A stretch of DNA of 64,000 bases from Lucinisca nassula (GCA_963580285.1 OY757010.1:69097659-69161658); one strand, 5' to 3'. Positions 20,961 to 32,266 are shown, counted from the first letter of the stretch. The notes: generated by a model from the letters alone, not told the origin. Translations and numbers: made by a program.

Positions 20961-22740
20961 TACAATACAAGATACAAGATACAAGATACAAGAAACTTTA
21001 TTTTACGTCGGTTATATACAACAGATAACATTAGCTGTAATAGCTATTTTCCGACAGAACAAGTAATAAAAATCAACAAGGGTAAAACAACAGTTATAAA
21101 GCAGCTGTAAAAGGAAAGTAATGCACATTAAGAATTTATTATGTTATATTACACTTAAATTGAAAAATTAAAATTGAGGTAAAAATTAAGACATGCATCA
21201 GCTCCATGAGCACAACTAAGCCCTATAGTAAAACACTTAAATATGAAATAAGAGTTAAAAAAAAAACCAAAAAACTTCTTTTCTTTAAATATAACACAGA
21301 TTACTTTATAGAATCACAGATATGCACAATTGTTATATTTATCACATAATCTTTAAGTGATTTATAATGAGGAGTCAAAAGTCTCTGCAGGGGTAAGACT
21401 CTTGCTGTCATTCATAGATTAAGCCCGTCTCTGGACAGTTACCCTCTACCCGAAAGACGAAAGAAAGGACAAACAGTGGCAACCCACAATGCTGGCTCTT
21501 TAAACCATCAAAGTGTCCCGCCCCTATAGCCCCACGAAAATGGCAGAAGGTCCCCAAATGAGAAAAGGCACTTTTTTGTTTTAGTTTGATAGGTTATAAA
21601 CAGTTTTATGACCTTGACAGTAGTTTTATAAAACATGCACTATAAACTTCAACTAATAAACTAAACTAGAAACAAAACTAAAATAAACTAAAAAGATCAA
21701 ACAAGAAGAGTTAAAATAATCACAGAAAAATTCAAAGAAACTAGTCATTAGACTAACCTTACGAACCACGGCATATGGCACAGCCACACCCCGGACCAGT
21801 CCAGGTGCGGACCAGCCGCTCGAACTCCTTGTACTCAGACACCTTTCTCAGTTCATTCGGGAGGCTGTTCCACACCCTTGAGGCCTCGAACCGGAAAGAT
21901 CGCTGCCCATATGTCGCCGTTCTAACAGTGGGTACCTGCAGTGTATTTTCGTACCTGAAAGAGTAATTAGAGTGTTTGATCATAACCAGGTCTCTAATAT
22001 ATACCGGGGCAATGTTATGTATACATTTAAAAGTTTCAAGAGCTATAAGTCTCAGTCTCCCAAGATGTAAAGTGGGGAGATTTACCCGGTTTAGAAGCTC
22101 CGAGTAAGGTGTATCATACTCGTTAAAAACAATTTTCAGTCCTCTGTGCTGTAATTTCTCTAGTTTTTTCAGTATTTGTTTTGCTGCAGAAATGCCAGAC
22201 AATCGGACAGTAACTAAAATTGGACCTAATAAAAGATTTAAAAACTAGCAGTCTGGTTTCAACTGAGAGGAATTTGCTAATCCTCTGGAGGACGTTTAGT
22301 TGTCGTGCTACCTTCTGACAAATCCTGGAAACTTGTTCATTAAAATTTAGCTGATAGTCCAGTTCAATGCCCAAGAGCTTCACTACCTCCTCACACGGAA
22401 TGGTGTTACCGGCGACAGTGAAGCTCTCAATCTCAGAGTGTGTCTTTTTGCCAACAGCCAGGGCTTGGAACTTTCCAGGATTTGCCTGCATTTGGTTATC
22501 ATGGAACCATTCTATGCAGACTAGACTTTCACCTTCAAGTACATTTGTAAGGGTTTCTAGTTTTTTGTCTGCATGTGATAACGTGTTGTCATCAGCATAA
22601 TTATACATGGATCCTTTGGTTATGAAATAAAAAATGTCATTCAGGAAAATATTAAAGACCAGCGGGCCCATAATAGATCCCTGAGGGACTCCCTTAATAA
22701 TTTGTAGCCAGCTACTGATATGGTTCCCTACTTTCACTCT
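20961..22740 (-). mobile_element. 5'-truncated LINE with ATCTTGT-type tail, inserted in PAL-2
   Basis: On the minus strand it holds reverse transcriptase remains (22737-21759), about 800 bp of 3' sequence and a tail of three ACAAGAT units (as read on +, 20967-20990). Left and right of it lie the two halves of a PAL-2 palindromic element (20819-20960 and 22741-22860), so it inserted into a pre-existing PAL-2 copy close to its centre. The 5' end is truncated in the palm domain. Confidence 0.8.
21759..22737 (-). pseudogene. LINE reverse transcriptase fragment with one frameshift
   Basis: Two overlapping frames make up one product. The first (22737-22123) has GVPQGSIMGPLVFNIFLND (residues 16-34) and NYADD (46-50, catalytic), followed by thumb residues up to SYCPIVWHFCSKT. 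The second (22202-21759) carries the C-terminal part with LEKLQHRGLKIVFNEYDTPY and VWNSLPNELR. They are joined if one base is removed from the T6 run at about 22164-22169, so a single-base slip is the likely break. The first codon is GTG and the N-terminal part is missing. Confidence 0.9.
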
Positions 22741-22860
22741 TCAATCTATATTTTGAGCAGAAATAATACTACTAATAATAAAAAATCACAATTTTTCGTC
22801 TGAAAATTTTCGTGTTTTCGGCGGTAAGGTTTACAATGTATTTGTAAAGACGTGTTTACG
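22741..22860 (+). mobile_element. PAL-2 palindromic element, right half
   Basis: Resumes with CAATCTATATTTTGAGCAGA, CGTCTGAAAATTTTCG and a GGCGGTAAGGTTTACAATG stretch, in the order seen in the uninterrupted copy at 45415-45690. Confidence 0.75.
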
Positions 22861-24398
22861 TAATGAATATTCAGTTAATTAAGGTAATCTCTTTTAAATG
22901 GTCCAGCTTGTCAGAAACTGTTTCAAATATCCTTGGAGGAAATCATTTCTTTGATCCCTAATTTATCAAATAACAATAGATTAACCATAACCAGTCCAGA
23001 AGTTCTTAATGGATTTTAATGGGCATTAAGAACATGAAACATCTTACCAAATAATTAGATTTATGTTAAAATTAGCCAGAACATAGCAACAAGAAATAGC
23101 TTATGGTAGGGTGACAATGGGCCAAAAAGTCTACTATTTCTGGTAGTAACCCATACCCCCCCCCCCCCCCCCCCCGTATAACAAAACATGTCATATACCA
23201 AAATGTTCGTCAGCATCCGTAGTATCTGAAACTGCCGGCATAAATTGGCATAAATGATGGCGAGCTGAGAAATCCAAGATGGCGTCCAAGATGGCCGCCA
23301 TAGCTGTAAATTCCAGTTTTTCGTAAACTATGAATATAAATACCACAAATCATCTTACAAACTTATTTTAATTTATTTTTCTGGTGTAGAAAGAATATTT
23401 GTGCTAGAATATAGATCAATTTTTTAGGTTTGACTTGAAAACCGGTGAAAAAAAATGATATTTTATTGTTTTTGTGTCTAGTTTCATAGGTGGTACATGA
23501 AAGCAATTCTGATGTTTCAAAATTTAAACAGTTTTTTCATATCTATTGTTTTATTTTAACTAAGACACTATTCTAAAATACATTTAACACTATTCTGAAG
23601 TACATTTATGGTTGATTTTGACTTTTTACCATCAATTTAGCCCAAGGATTACCCCACCCACGCAGTTTACCAGTATAATTCATTCACATAATATTGCCAC
23701 AAATCATCTTACAAACTTATTTTAATTTATTTTTCTGGTATAGAAAGACTACTTTTGCTAGAATATTGATCAGCATTTTAGGTTTGACTTGAAAACCGGT
23801 GAAATATAAGACATTTCATCGTTTTTGTGTCTAGTTTCATAGGTGTTACATAAAGGCAATGCTGATGTTTCAAAATGTTAAACAGTTTTTATTTATCGAT
23901 TGTTTTATTTTAACTAAGACACTATTCTAAAATACATTTAACACTATTCCCAAGTACATTCATGGTTTGTTATGACTTTTTTACCATAAATTTAGCCCCA
24001 GGATTACCCCACCCACTCAGTTTACCAGTACAATTCATTCACATAATACTCACACTCAAGGCATTTGCAGGCGAGGATTTCATTTTACACAACAAGTAGA
24101 AGAGGGCATTGAAACTAATGCTTAGTTATGTTTTCATACTATATTATATGATCAGCCATTAGGAAACACCACCTCTTTATAACACTGTTTTCGGGATATG
24201 AGCATTAACCGTCTTAAATAAGCAGTGCTACATCCAAACAAACAGCAAAATAGTGTTTATCAAATTGATCCAAAATGATTTTTATTGTCATTTTTGCTGT
24301 GTAACTGGCTAGGTTTTGGGGGTTATAAAGTGTTATATCCAAAACTATGTTATAAAAATGTGTTATAAAGAGGATGTGCTATACAATTAGGTTATATT

Positions 24399-24619
24399 TT
24401 GTTTGATTTGAGGTACAACGTCCCCGTCAACACTGTATCAGTCATTTTGCATTTTGGAGACATTGCTTCCAATTTTTTTGTGGGACTTTCCCCGACATTG
24501 AGATGAAATGACATCTCAAGCTCCGCCACACATTTAAACCAAAAGGTTTTATATGCAAGGATGGTCCAACTCGCACCACTTTTCCTGGGCATGGTTAGAA
24601 TCTCTAAGCGGTTTACTCT
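24399..24619 (-). mobile_element. SINE-1, truncated, in the left arm of the 6.5-kb element
   Basis: Runs from GTTTGATTTGAGGTACAACG to CTCTAAGCGGTTTACT; the 5' third is missing. It is absent from the other arm. Confidence 0.85.
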
Positions 24620-24662
24620 GTATACCCTAGGTCTACTGGGCTAGGCAAGTTAATCTTAGATT

Positions 24663-25670
24663 TTATAGCTCCCCATCAAATCGGTAGCTGATATGCACAC
24701 CTGTGCACCAAAAAGAAATTGCTGCTGCTTTAACTAGCCCTGAGACATTTGACTCAGTCCCAAGATCTGAAATCTCATGAAGCTGGAAGTCTGGTTTAAG
24801 CAGAACATGAATTACCTTTTTCTTGCCTGTACTATGTAAAGAAGAGCTGGTATCACAACCCATAAGACAATACAGACAGCATCATTGCCCTTTCATCTGG
24901 CTCTACCTTCCTGAAAACAGTGTGAACTGGAATATCAGCATGAATACCTTTTCTGCCTATCACCAGCATAAAGCAGGTTAAGTTGCTAGTTGCAAATCAT
25001 TCTACTATCAGCTTCTTCACGGTTGGAATAAAGTTAATGCTGAACAGGAACAACATCAGCAGAAACTTCAGAGCCTTGTTCTCAAGTCAACCTGCACCAA
25101 CAACAGTAGCATTCTTCTTAAGAAGCTCATGGCAATTTTCGTTAAGTTATCTAGTGTAAAGTTCTTGCTTTTACTGCTTGAAAGTATCTATCAATCACCA
25201 GTTACTATATTTTTCCTCGTAGACACTGGCGCGTGTGAAGAAACATTATTTCCACACTTTTGTTGGGTCTGTGATTTGAGACTGTTTGCCTCATTCCTCT
25301 CAAAACCGACGTGAATGGTGGCTACCCAAAAATGGTAAGAAGACTGTAAGACCAAAACATAGCAGCCATCTGTTGATATGTCAGTTTGAGACATGATGAA
25401 TGCTGCAACATTTAAAGTACAGACATCCCGTCAAATACTATACAACCAGCAAGTCTTTCTAGTTTTTCAAGGAAATCCGACTTTTTGGTAGACATCATAC
25501 ATTCTTCATCTGTAAATAATCTCGCGTGATCATGAGCATTTTTGAAAGACAAGACCTTGAATGAATGAACTGATGTATAGAAAGCATATATCTCTTCACC
25601 GGTGGCAGTCAGTTCCTCAAACTGGTTTCCCCAGACACCTGTGCCATTGACCTGATATCACTCATAGTCT
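24663..25670 (-). pseudogene. decayed element-borne gene with GCDTSS motif (left arm)
   Basis: Read on the minus strand there are three separated open stretches. One, with no start codon, runs from about 25655 to 25430 and includes NQFEELTATGEEIYAF and LEKLERLAGCIVFDG. The second is 25394-25191 (MSQTDISTDGCYV). The third is 24863-24663, with MGCDTSSSLHSTGKKK; just upstream in shifted frames are IHADIPVHTVFRKVEPDE and CLYCL. Stops and frameshifts separate them. The end of this sequence is repeated, inverted, at 26930-27545. I have seen GCDT-S-x-GK motifs in invertebrate element-associated proteins, but cannot name the family. Confidence 0.5.
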
Positions 25671-25676
25671 GGTACC

Positions 25677-25992
25677 GGCCCCGATAGCTCAGTTGGTAGA
25701 GTGTCCGCTCCGGGGAACGAGAGGTCACGGGTTTGATCCCGGGCCGCGACATACCAAAGTCGTTAAAAATGGTACTAGCTGCTCCTCGCTTGGCACTCAG
25801 ATTTACGGGGTAGAGCTAGGACTGGTCGACCCAGTGTCAGGATAATGTGACTGGGTGGGGTATCTTTTAATGTGTCTGGTACATGATACTTCAGTGAGGC
25901 AGCACTATAAAAGTGAGCATTGAGTTCCCTGTCGCAACCAGACACCGTCGTGATATGACTGAAAAATTGTTGAAAGCGACGTTAAACCCAAG

Positions 25993-26066
<74 letters not shown>
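25677..26066 (+). mobile_element. SINE-3 (tRNA-headed, CA-tailed), full length
   Basis: Head GGCCCCGATAGCTCAGTTGG (box A) and CGGGTTTGATCCCGG (box B) in about 75 nt, a body with CTTGGCACTCAG, GGTAGAGCTAGGACTGG and CAGGATAATGTGACTGG, and a 3' end CTGAAAAATTGTTGAAAGCG, ACGTTAAACCC running into (CA)n (25996-26066). The head is not a functional tRNA gene: it continues straight into the SINE body. Confidence 0.92.
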
Positions 26067-26070
<4 letters not shown>

Positions 26071-26255
26071 CTGGAGTTTTGACCCAGGCAAAGGCTCATA
26101 AGATTGTTCTTTGGATGGCCTAACAAGCTATGGGTATGAGCCTTTCCTGCATGAATGACTCAAATGTCTTTTGACCCATTTTATGGCAATTTATCAAACT
26201 CCTCTATCTCTTGAGGAACTTCATCTCCAGTAGCTATATTGTCCAAATGTCTTAG

Positions 26256-26524
26256 GCCCCCCGCCCATCAGGGCTTGAAGAAATAGATGGGCTGCATGAT
26301 GCTTCCACGCAGAGCTGAAACCGACCGCACATGAGTATTGGTAAACCCCTTAGAGGATCTAAGCCTGTCCAGTCAAAGCGGTGCAAGTCGGACCGTCCAT
26401 ACTTATAAGCTGTATTGGTTTCAGTGGGGTAAAAGTCCCACAAAATTGGAAGCAACGTCTCCAAAATGACCTATACAGTGTTAATGGGGACGTTAAACTT
26501 CAAATAAAACAACAAACAAACAAA
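26256..26524 (+). mobile_element. SINE-1 with ~40-bp internal deletion
   Basis: GGTTTCAGTGGGGTAAAAGT joins two separated blocks. Tail (CAAA)n. It lies in the centre of the 6.5-kb element. Confidence 0.9.
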
Positions 26525-26929
26525 ATTGTCCAAATGTCAGGAAAAACGGTCCAATAAATTTTAAACTGTCATTGTGAAATAAATAATAGACTTATTATAA
26601 GCCTGTGTATTGGTATGGTGTTTGTTAAAGCTTGCAACTATGCATGGAATACTTAGCAGTAATGAGTCTTGATAAAAACGATCTTATAAGGGCTTGTTCA
26701 TAACTTAATTGTGGGTGATTCCTATAATATGACTGGATAGCCAGTTTGCAATTTTGTGGGACAGTAACAGTCCTTTTGGCTTTCCTCTGTTGTTGTTTCC
26801 ATTAAGTTCTAGTTACTTCATGTTTGTGTTTCTTTCCCTTTAGAGTCATTGATGGGAGGTGTAAATTAATAGTATCGATTCTTGATCATTGCTTTACTTC
26901 TATTTTGAGAACAAATCTCTGAAAGTATC

Positions 26930-27760
26930 CAGTGAGGTTGTTGCTGCTCAGCATTAACTCAGTTACAACTATGAAGAAGCCGATAGTAGAATGATTTTGC
27001 ACCTGCAGTTTGCAGGTTCTCTGGGAGTCAACACAGCTGTTCTGGTCAGTCCATATACCCATGTTTTCTTTCTACTTCTGCTTCACTTTAACCAGCTTAT
27101 TGTTGATAACATATTCTTCAGGACAGACAGGAAGGGTATTCATGCTGACTGCACCAGGTATTTCAGTTCACACTATTTTCAGAAAGCTACAGCCAGATGA
27201 AAGGGCAATTATGCTGTCTGTATTACTTTACAGGATGTGATACCTGCTCTTCTTTACATAGTATAGGTAAGAAGAATGCCTGAATCAGACTTCAAGCTTC
27301 AAGAGATTTCAGATCTTGGTATTGAGTCAAATGTCTCAGGGCCAGTTAAGGCAGCAGCAATTTTTCTGTAGGCTTGCTGTTCAGACAAACACATTAGACA
27401 ACAATGGTGCTCCAAAAATCCAGAGTTAGACCTAGTCATATACCACCAACTAATAGTTTTTTTGCTCCATTTGTACAGGTGTACATATCAGCTACTGATT
27501 TGATGGGGGAGCTATAAAATATAGATTAATTTGCCTAGCCCTATAGACCTAGGGCATATGGTTGATCCTGAAACTGGGTTATTCAACGCAGACACAAGCA
27601 GCCTCCCTCTATTAACTGATATGTTTGTAAATAGCCTGATCAGTGTAGTGGTGACTGCATTTGCTCATAGAAAGTACAACCATGTACTCAAGCTTGCAAG
27701 TAGTAAAGCATGTTTGAATATGTCTTATATTTGTAAGTACCTAAATGGGGATCAGTAGGA
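26930..27760 (+). pseudogene. decayed element-borne gene, right-arm copy
   Basis: Inverted counterpart of the 24.6-25.06 kb relic. It contains the IHAD region, TIFRKLQPDERA (about 27171-27206) and a CDTCSSLHSIGKK-like stretch broken by a frameshift near 27238. It has about 110 bp near 27010-27125 that the left arm lacks. It runs on into a 75-codon stretch (27531-27758, with VDPETGLFNADTSSLPLLTD), which was lost from the left arm where SINE-1 sits. No function can be assigned. Confidence 0.45.
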
Positions 27761-28016
27761 AGCGGGTTTGATACCTGCCGGGTCGGCAACATTCTTTCGT
27801 TGAGATTGATCATGAAATCTTTTCTACGGTCATTATCTCGCTTCCGCTGATTTAAGAAGGGCAGTTGTCAGTTTATGGCGAAAGAATGTGCACTGTACTG
27901 GTTAATCACGTACGTTTAAGCCTGCCCAGGAAAAGTGTGGATAAGTAAACTGACAAGCTCAAAAATGACCTAAATAGTGTTGACTGGGCGGTTAAACCCC
28001 AATACAAAAAAGCAAA
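27757..28016 (+). mobile_element. SINE-2, 5'-truncated
   Basis: GGAAGCGGGTTTGATACCTG through AGTGTTGACTGGGCGGTTAA; inserted in the right arm of the 6.5-kb element. Confidence 0.85.
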
Positions 28017-28023
28017 CTAATTC

Positions 28024-28338
28024 ACCCCCGCCCATTGGGGCATGGAGAAATAGATTGGGCTGCATGGTGCTTCCACGAAGAGCTGAATCTGACCACACAC
28101 GAGTACTGGTAAACTGCTTTTAAGAAGGACTATGGCTGCCCAGGCAAAGCGGTGTGTGTCAGATCCAATGCATATAAGCCTTCTGGTTTCATTGAGCGAT
28201 AGGGCTTGAGATGTCATTTCATCTCAATGTCGGGTAAAAGTCCCACAAAACTGGAAGCAACGTCTCCAAAATGACCATAATAGTGTCGACAGGGACGTTA
28301 AACCCCAATTCAAACAAACAAACAAACAAACAAACAAA
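28024..28338 (+). mobile_element. SINE-1, full length, long (CAAA)n tail
   Basis: Directly follows SINE-2 in the right arm of the 6.5-kb element. Confidence 0.9.
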
Positions 28339-28739
28339 AACTAACATTTGTAAGAACTTGTTTACAATACTAGCTCATGTTCATACCGAGGACTATGACA
28401 TTTTAAAACATGTACTTGTAGTCTCATATGGCCTATTAGTACAGCACAATCGTTTTATAACACATTTTTTCGAAACACTGTTCAAAGCAAAAACCCCTAA
28501 CTAATTGCATTGAAAAAAATGACAAAAAAACATGTAAAGGAAGTTATTTTACACTATTCTACCTTTTTTTTTTGATATATAACTGTTTAACTAAGAGGTT
28601 TATGCTTGGATTCAGAAAACAGTATTATAAAGAGGTGGTGTTTCAAATGGCTAAATACATAACATTACGAAAACACACATAATTCAAATCCATTGGAAGA
28701 GTTTACTACCACCCCCTCAACCCCCACCCCCCATAAAAA

Positions 28740-28955
28740 TCCAGATAAAAATGAATGATATTTCTGTTCAAAACATAGATTGCGGGGACTCCTTAGAACC
28801 CTCTCAACATGGTGATGCTGTCAAACACCCACAAGCTATGTCCTTAAGCGTAAATTAGAAAAATAATGCTCACCTCTGAAAACCCTAGTTTTTCTATATA
28901 AAAGTGAGTTTCAAGGAGGTCAAAAACATATTGGCATGTTTTCGTGGCGATATAA
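28740..28955 (+). mobile_element. PAL-2 element, strongly diverged, inside the 6.5-kb element
   Basis: ATAGATTGCGGGGACTCC, TTAGAACCCTCTCAACATGG and CATGTTTTCGTGGCG correspond to PAL-2 parts, though the central palindrome is decayed. Confidence 0.5.
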
Positions 28956-29627
28956 AAACAGAACTAAGCATTATTGTGAATGCCCACTACTACTTAATTG
29001 TCTAAAATGAAGCACACGCCTACAAATCCCTTGTGTGTGAGCATTTATGTGACTGCATTTTACTGGTAAACCGAGTGGGTGGGGTAATCCTGGGGCTAAA
29101 TTGATGGTAAAAATGTCATAACCAACCATAAATGTATTTTAGAATAGTGTTAAATGTATTTTAGAATAGTGTCTTAGTTAAAATAAGACAATAGATATGT
29201 AAAAACTGTTTAATTTTTGAAACATCAGAATTGCTTTCATATACCACCTATGAAACTAGACACAAAAACAATAAAATATCATTTTTTTTCACCGGTTTTC
29301 AAGTCAAACCTAAAACATTGATCTATATTCTAGCACAAATCTTCTTTCTACACCAGAAAAATAAATTAAAATAAGTTTGTAAGATGATTTGTGGTATTTG
29401 TATTCATATTTTACGAAAAACTGGAATTTACGGCTATGGCGGCCATCTTGGACGCCATCATGGATTTCTCAGCTCGCCATCATTTATGCCAATTTATGCC
29501 GGCAGTTTCAGATACTACAGATCCTGACGAACATTTTGGTATATGACTTGTCTTGTTATACGGGGGGGGGGGGGGGGGTATGGGTTCCCATTTTTTTGGT
29601 CCAGATTGTCACCCTACCATTAGGAAA

Positions 29628-29930
29628 ACGGTTCCAAATGAGCATGAAAAATCTAAATCTTACCAAATTAGCCAGAAATAACATAGCAACATGAACTATA
29701 CAGGCATGAAAGCTTAAGAAATCAAAGTACTGAAAACTTTGGTGGGTTGATGGCTGGGAAAATGTCCCAAATGAGCATGAAAAATGTTTACCAAATAATT
29801 AGATTTATGTTAAAATTAGCCAGAATAACAAAGCAACATGAACTATACAGGCATGAAGGCTTAAGAAATCAAAGTACTGAAAACATTGGTGGGTTGATGG
29901 CTGGGAAAAAGGTCCTAAATGGAGCATGTT
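29628..29930 (+). repeat. ~133-148-bp tandem repeat flanking the 6.5-kb element
   Basis: AAATGAGCATGAAAAAT at 29636 and 29769, partly again at 29917. A further partial unit (ACCAAATAATTAGATTTATG) lies on the other side of the element at about 23046, so the element inserted into this array. Confidence 0.75.
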
Positions 29931-29938
29931 TCTTTAAT

Positions 29939-30232
29939 TGTTTGATTCAAGGTTTAACGTCCCCGTCAACACTGTAAAGGTCATTTTGGAGACGTTGCTT
30001 CCAATTCTGTGGGACTTTTACCCGGCATTGAGATGAAATGAGATCTCAAACCCTGCCGCCCAATGAAACCAATAGGGTTTATATGCATGGACGGTCCAAC
30101 TCCCACCCCTTTGTATGGGCAGGCTTAGATCCTGTAAGCGGTTTACCAGTACTCGTGTGCGGGTCGGTTTCAGCTCTGCGTGGAAGCATAATGCAGCCCA
30201 TATATTTCTTCAAGCCCCGATGGGTGGGGGCC
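29939..30232 (-). mobile_element. SINE-1, full length
   Basis: TTGATTCAAGGTTTAACGTC to CAAGCCCCGATGGGTGGGG; just outside the 6.5-kb element. Confidence 0.9.
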
Positions 30233-30242
30233 GGGCATGTTA

Positions 30243-30375
30243 CTTTAACCCATTGCATGCGGGGAAACACCTAAAAAGGTACCTTTGCAAACAGTGCAGC
30301 CCCAGATCAGACGATCAGGGCTTGCACTGCTTGCTTACAGAATTTTCCTTCTAAAAAAAAAAAAAAAATAAATAG
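30243..30375 (+). mobile_element. PAL-1-related element (CCCATTGCA subtype) with A-rich end
   Basis: TTAACCCATTGCATGCGGG, CAGTGCAGCCCCAGATCAGA, a shortened centre, AGGGCTTGCACTGCTTGC, then A-rich sequence. Confidence 0.65.
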
Positions 30376-30669
30376 AAAAAAAAAAAAATAAAAACGAAAC
30401 CCTTAGTGATGTTTTTATAAAGAAGAAGACAGTTCATCGACACGCATTTCGCGACAATTTACCAGATTCAGAATTGTTTACTGGTGACACTTCCCACTTC
30501 CCAGCCCAGCTACCCAATTTGTCAATATCATACTGATGTTTCACTGTATCTTCCGAAGTTTTTATTCCACATGTAACAAACACAGTCATGAGCAAAGAGT
30601 CTTATTTCTGAATCAATTTCCTGTCACAGTGAGAGTTTGTTCATTTCTTTCTCATTACGAAACATGCCT

Positions 30670-30845
30670 ATATAAATACATAGTAACCTTTATCGCCGAA
30701 AAAAAATGAAAATTTTAAGATAAAAAAATTGGGATATTGTTCTTATTTCTGCTCAAAATAGAGATGTAGCGGTTCTAACGAGTACCCACAATCGATATTT
30801 TAGAGCAGAAAGAAGAAAAAATAAGGTATACCACTGTAAGCCCCA
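30670..30845 (+). mobile_element. PAL-2 element with deleted hairpin centre, abutting the 97-bp satellite
   Basis: Shows CTTATTTCTGCTCAAAATAG, then only one arm of the palindrome, GCGGTTCTAACGAGTACCC, then TTTTAGAGCAGAAAG. The satellite begins directly at its right edge. Confidence 0.7.
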
Positions 30846-31272
30846 TCTTGGCACATTTATCATCTACAAGTAATGTGCTGGGCTCCTCTGGTGGATACTC
30901 GCACAGTGTTCTTCTGGTGAGTGCGGGGCCTACTCTGGAACATCTTGGCACTTTTATCATCTACCAGTAATATGCTGGGCTCCTCTGGTGGATACTCGCA
31001 CAGTATTCTTCTGGTGAGTGCGGGGCCTACTCTGGAACATCTGGGCATATTTATCATCTACCAGTAATGTGCTGGGCTCCTCTGGTGGATACTCGCACAG
31101 TATTCTTCTGGTGAGTGCGGGGCCTACTCTGGAACATCTTGGCACTTTTATCATCTACCAGTAATGTGCTGGGCTCCTCTGGTGGATACTCGCACAGTGT
31201 TCTTCTGGTGAGTGCGGGGCCTACTTTGGAACGTCTTGGCATATTTATCATCTACCAGTAATGTGCTGGGCT
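30845..31272 (+). repeat. 97-bp satellite, left block (about 4.4 units)
   Basis: Monomers of 97 bp containing CATCTTGGCAC, ATCATCTACCAGTAATRTGC, CTCCTCTGGTGGATACTCGC and GAGTGCGGGGCCTACTC. Since 97 is one more than a multiple of three, the ~65-codon minus-strand frames that recur every unit cross two monomers in different frames. They are by-products of the repeat, not genes. The block ends in mid-monomer at CTGGGCT, and the monomer resumes at 37697. Confidence 0.95.
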
Positions 31273-31453
31273 TGAGTATACGTGAGTATTCTGAGAAATC
31301 GGAAATAAATTATTGGTTTAGACTCATATTCTAGACAGGTTTTTAATTATTTGGACCCCATTTTGATTTATCTCAGTCTTTGAATCGACAGCCTATTCGA
31401 AATTCGCAAAATTGCAGTATGTTTCCTCTGGCTTTCTTTGCCGGATTATTACA

Positions 31454-31499
31454 GGGTCACTGATGAGGCTTTATTAGCCGAAACTACGTAGTATGACCC
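31454..31499 (+). ncRNA. hammerhead ribozyme, array copy 1
   Basis: Seen directly: stem I 5' strand GGGTCA (31454-31459), catalytic core CTGATGA (31460-31466), stem II GGC/GCC closing a 7-nt loop TTTATTA (31467-31479), core GAAA (31480-31483), stem III CTAC/GTAG with no loop (31484-31491), then T-A, then stem I 3' strand TGACCC (31494-31499). Pairing is complete: GGGTCA with TGACCC, GGC with GCC, CTAC with GTAG, and A15.1 with U16.1. The predicted cut is after the GUA triplet, between 31493 and 31494. All invariant hammerhead core residues are present. A 4-bp palindromic stem III without a loop is known from satellite and Penelope-associated hammerheads, which often cleave best as dimers. Activity is inferred and not shown. 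Confidence 0.93.
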
Positions 31500-31836
31500 A
31501 TCTTCTTTCTTATGAATGTTTTCGTTGCTCTTAAAGGAACTCCTTTTTTGATTTTTATTCGCCTTCACTGCAGCTGGTGTTGTGCCGTGTGGCGGCCGTA
31601 AAACGTCTCCCCGTACATCAACCATAGTGCAGTTTATATTTTACTTTTGGTCCTTTGAGATCGGCGTGAGTATTCTGAGAAATCGGAAATAAATTATTGG
31701 TTTAGACTCATATTCTAGACAGGTTTTAATTGTTTGGACCCCATTTTGATTTATCTCAGTCTTTGAATCGACAGCCTATTCGAAATTCGCAAAATTGCAG
31801 TATGTTTCCTCTGGCTTTCTTTGCCGGATTATTACA

Positions 31837-31882
31837 GGGTCACTGATGAGGCTTTATTAGCCGAAACTACGTAGTATGACCC
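31837..31882 (+). ncRNA. hammerhead ribozyme, array copy 2
   Basis: Same 46-base motif as copy 1, with both core segments and all three stems intact. Predicted cut between 31876 and 31877. It lies in a type b unit. Confidence 0.92.
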
Positions 31883-32220
31883 ATCTTCTTTCTTATGAAT
31901 GTTTTCGTTGCTCTTAAAGGAACTCCTTTTTTGATTTTTATTCGCCTTCACTGCAGCTGGTGTTGTGCCGTGTGGCGGCCGTAAAACGTCTCCCCGTACA
32001 TCAACCATGGTGCAGTTTATATTTTACTTTTGGTCCTTTGAGATCGGCGTGAGTATTCTGAGAAATCGGAAATAAATTATTGGTTTAGACTCATATTCTA
32101 GACAGGTTTTTAATTATTTGGACCCCATTTTGATTTATCTCAGTCTTTGAATCGACAGCCTATTCGAAATTCGCAAAATTGCAGTATGTTTCCTCTGGCT
32201 TTCTTTGCCGGATTATTACA

Positions 32221-32266
32221 GGGTCACTGATGAGGCTTTATTAGCCGAAACTACGTAGTATGACCC
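32221..32266 (+). ncRNA. hammerhead ribozyme, array copy 3
   Basis: Identical motif in a type a unit. Predicted cut between 32260 and 32261. Confidence 0.92.

Larger units (their letters stand above)
23104..29619. mobile_element. 6.5-kb inverted-repeat (foldback-like) element with TTA flanks
   Basis: The ends are inverted copies: TGGTAGGGTGACAAT at 23104 and ATTGTCACCCTACCA ending at 29619, with TTA on both sides (23101-23103, 29620-29622). The homology continues inwards in inverted order: poly-C at 23157 against poly-G at 29562, the GATGGCG/CGCCATC region, a block around CACCGGTTTTC, the region 24150-24390 against 28430-28650, and the coding relic 24600-25060 against 26930-27545. The arms are about 2.0 and 2.7 kb, the right one longer because of SINE insertions; the centre is about 1.9 kb. 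Inside the left arm, 23340-23695 is duplicated as 23696-24050. A 3-bp TWA duplication is what PIF/Harbinger-type elements make, but no such transposase was recognised. Confidence 0.75.

Noticed and set aside
25677..25752. A functional tRNA gene
   Set aside because: Boxes A and B are good, but the sequence continues into a SINE-3 body found at two other sites, and the acceptor ends do not pair properly.
25891..26126. Cys/Val-rich frames
   Set aside because: Translation of the CA tail of SINE-3.
30845..31272. A ribozyme in the 97-bp satellite
   Set aside because: No hammerhead core on either strand; the internal partial repeats do not form a recognisable catalytic fold.
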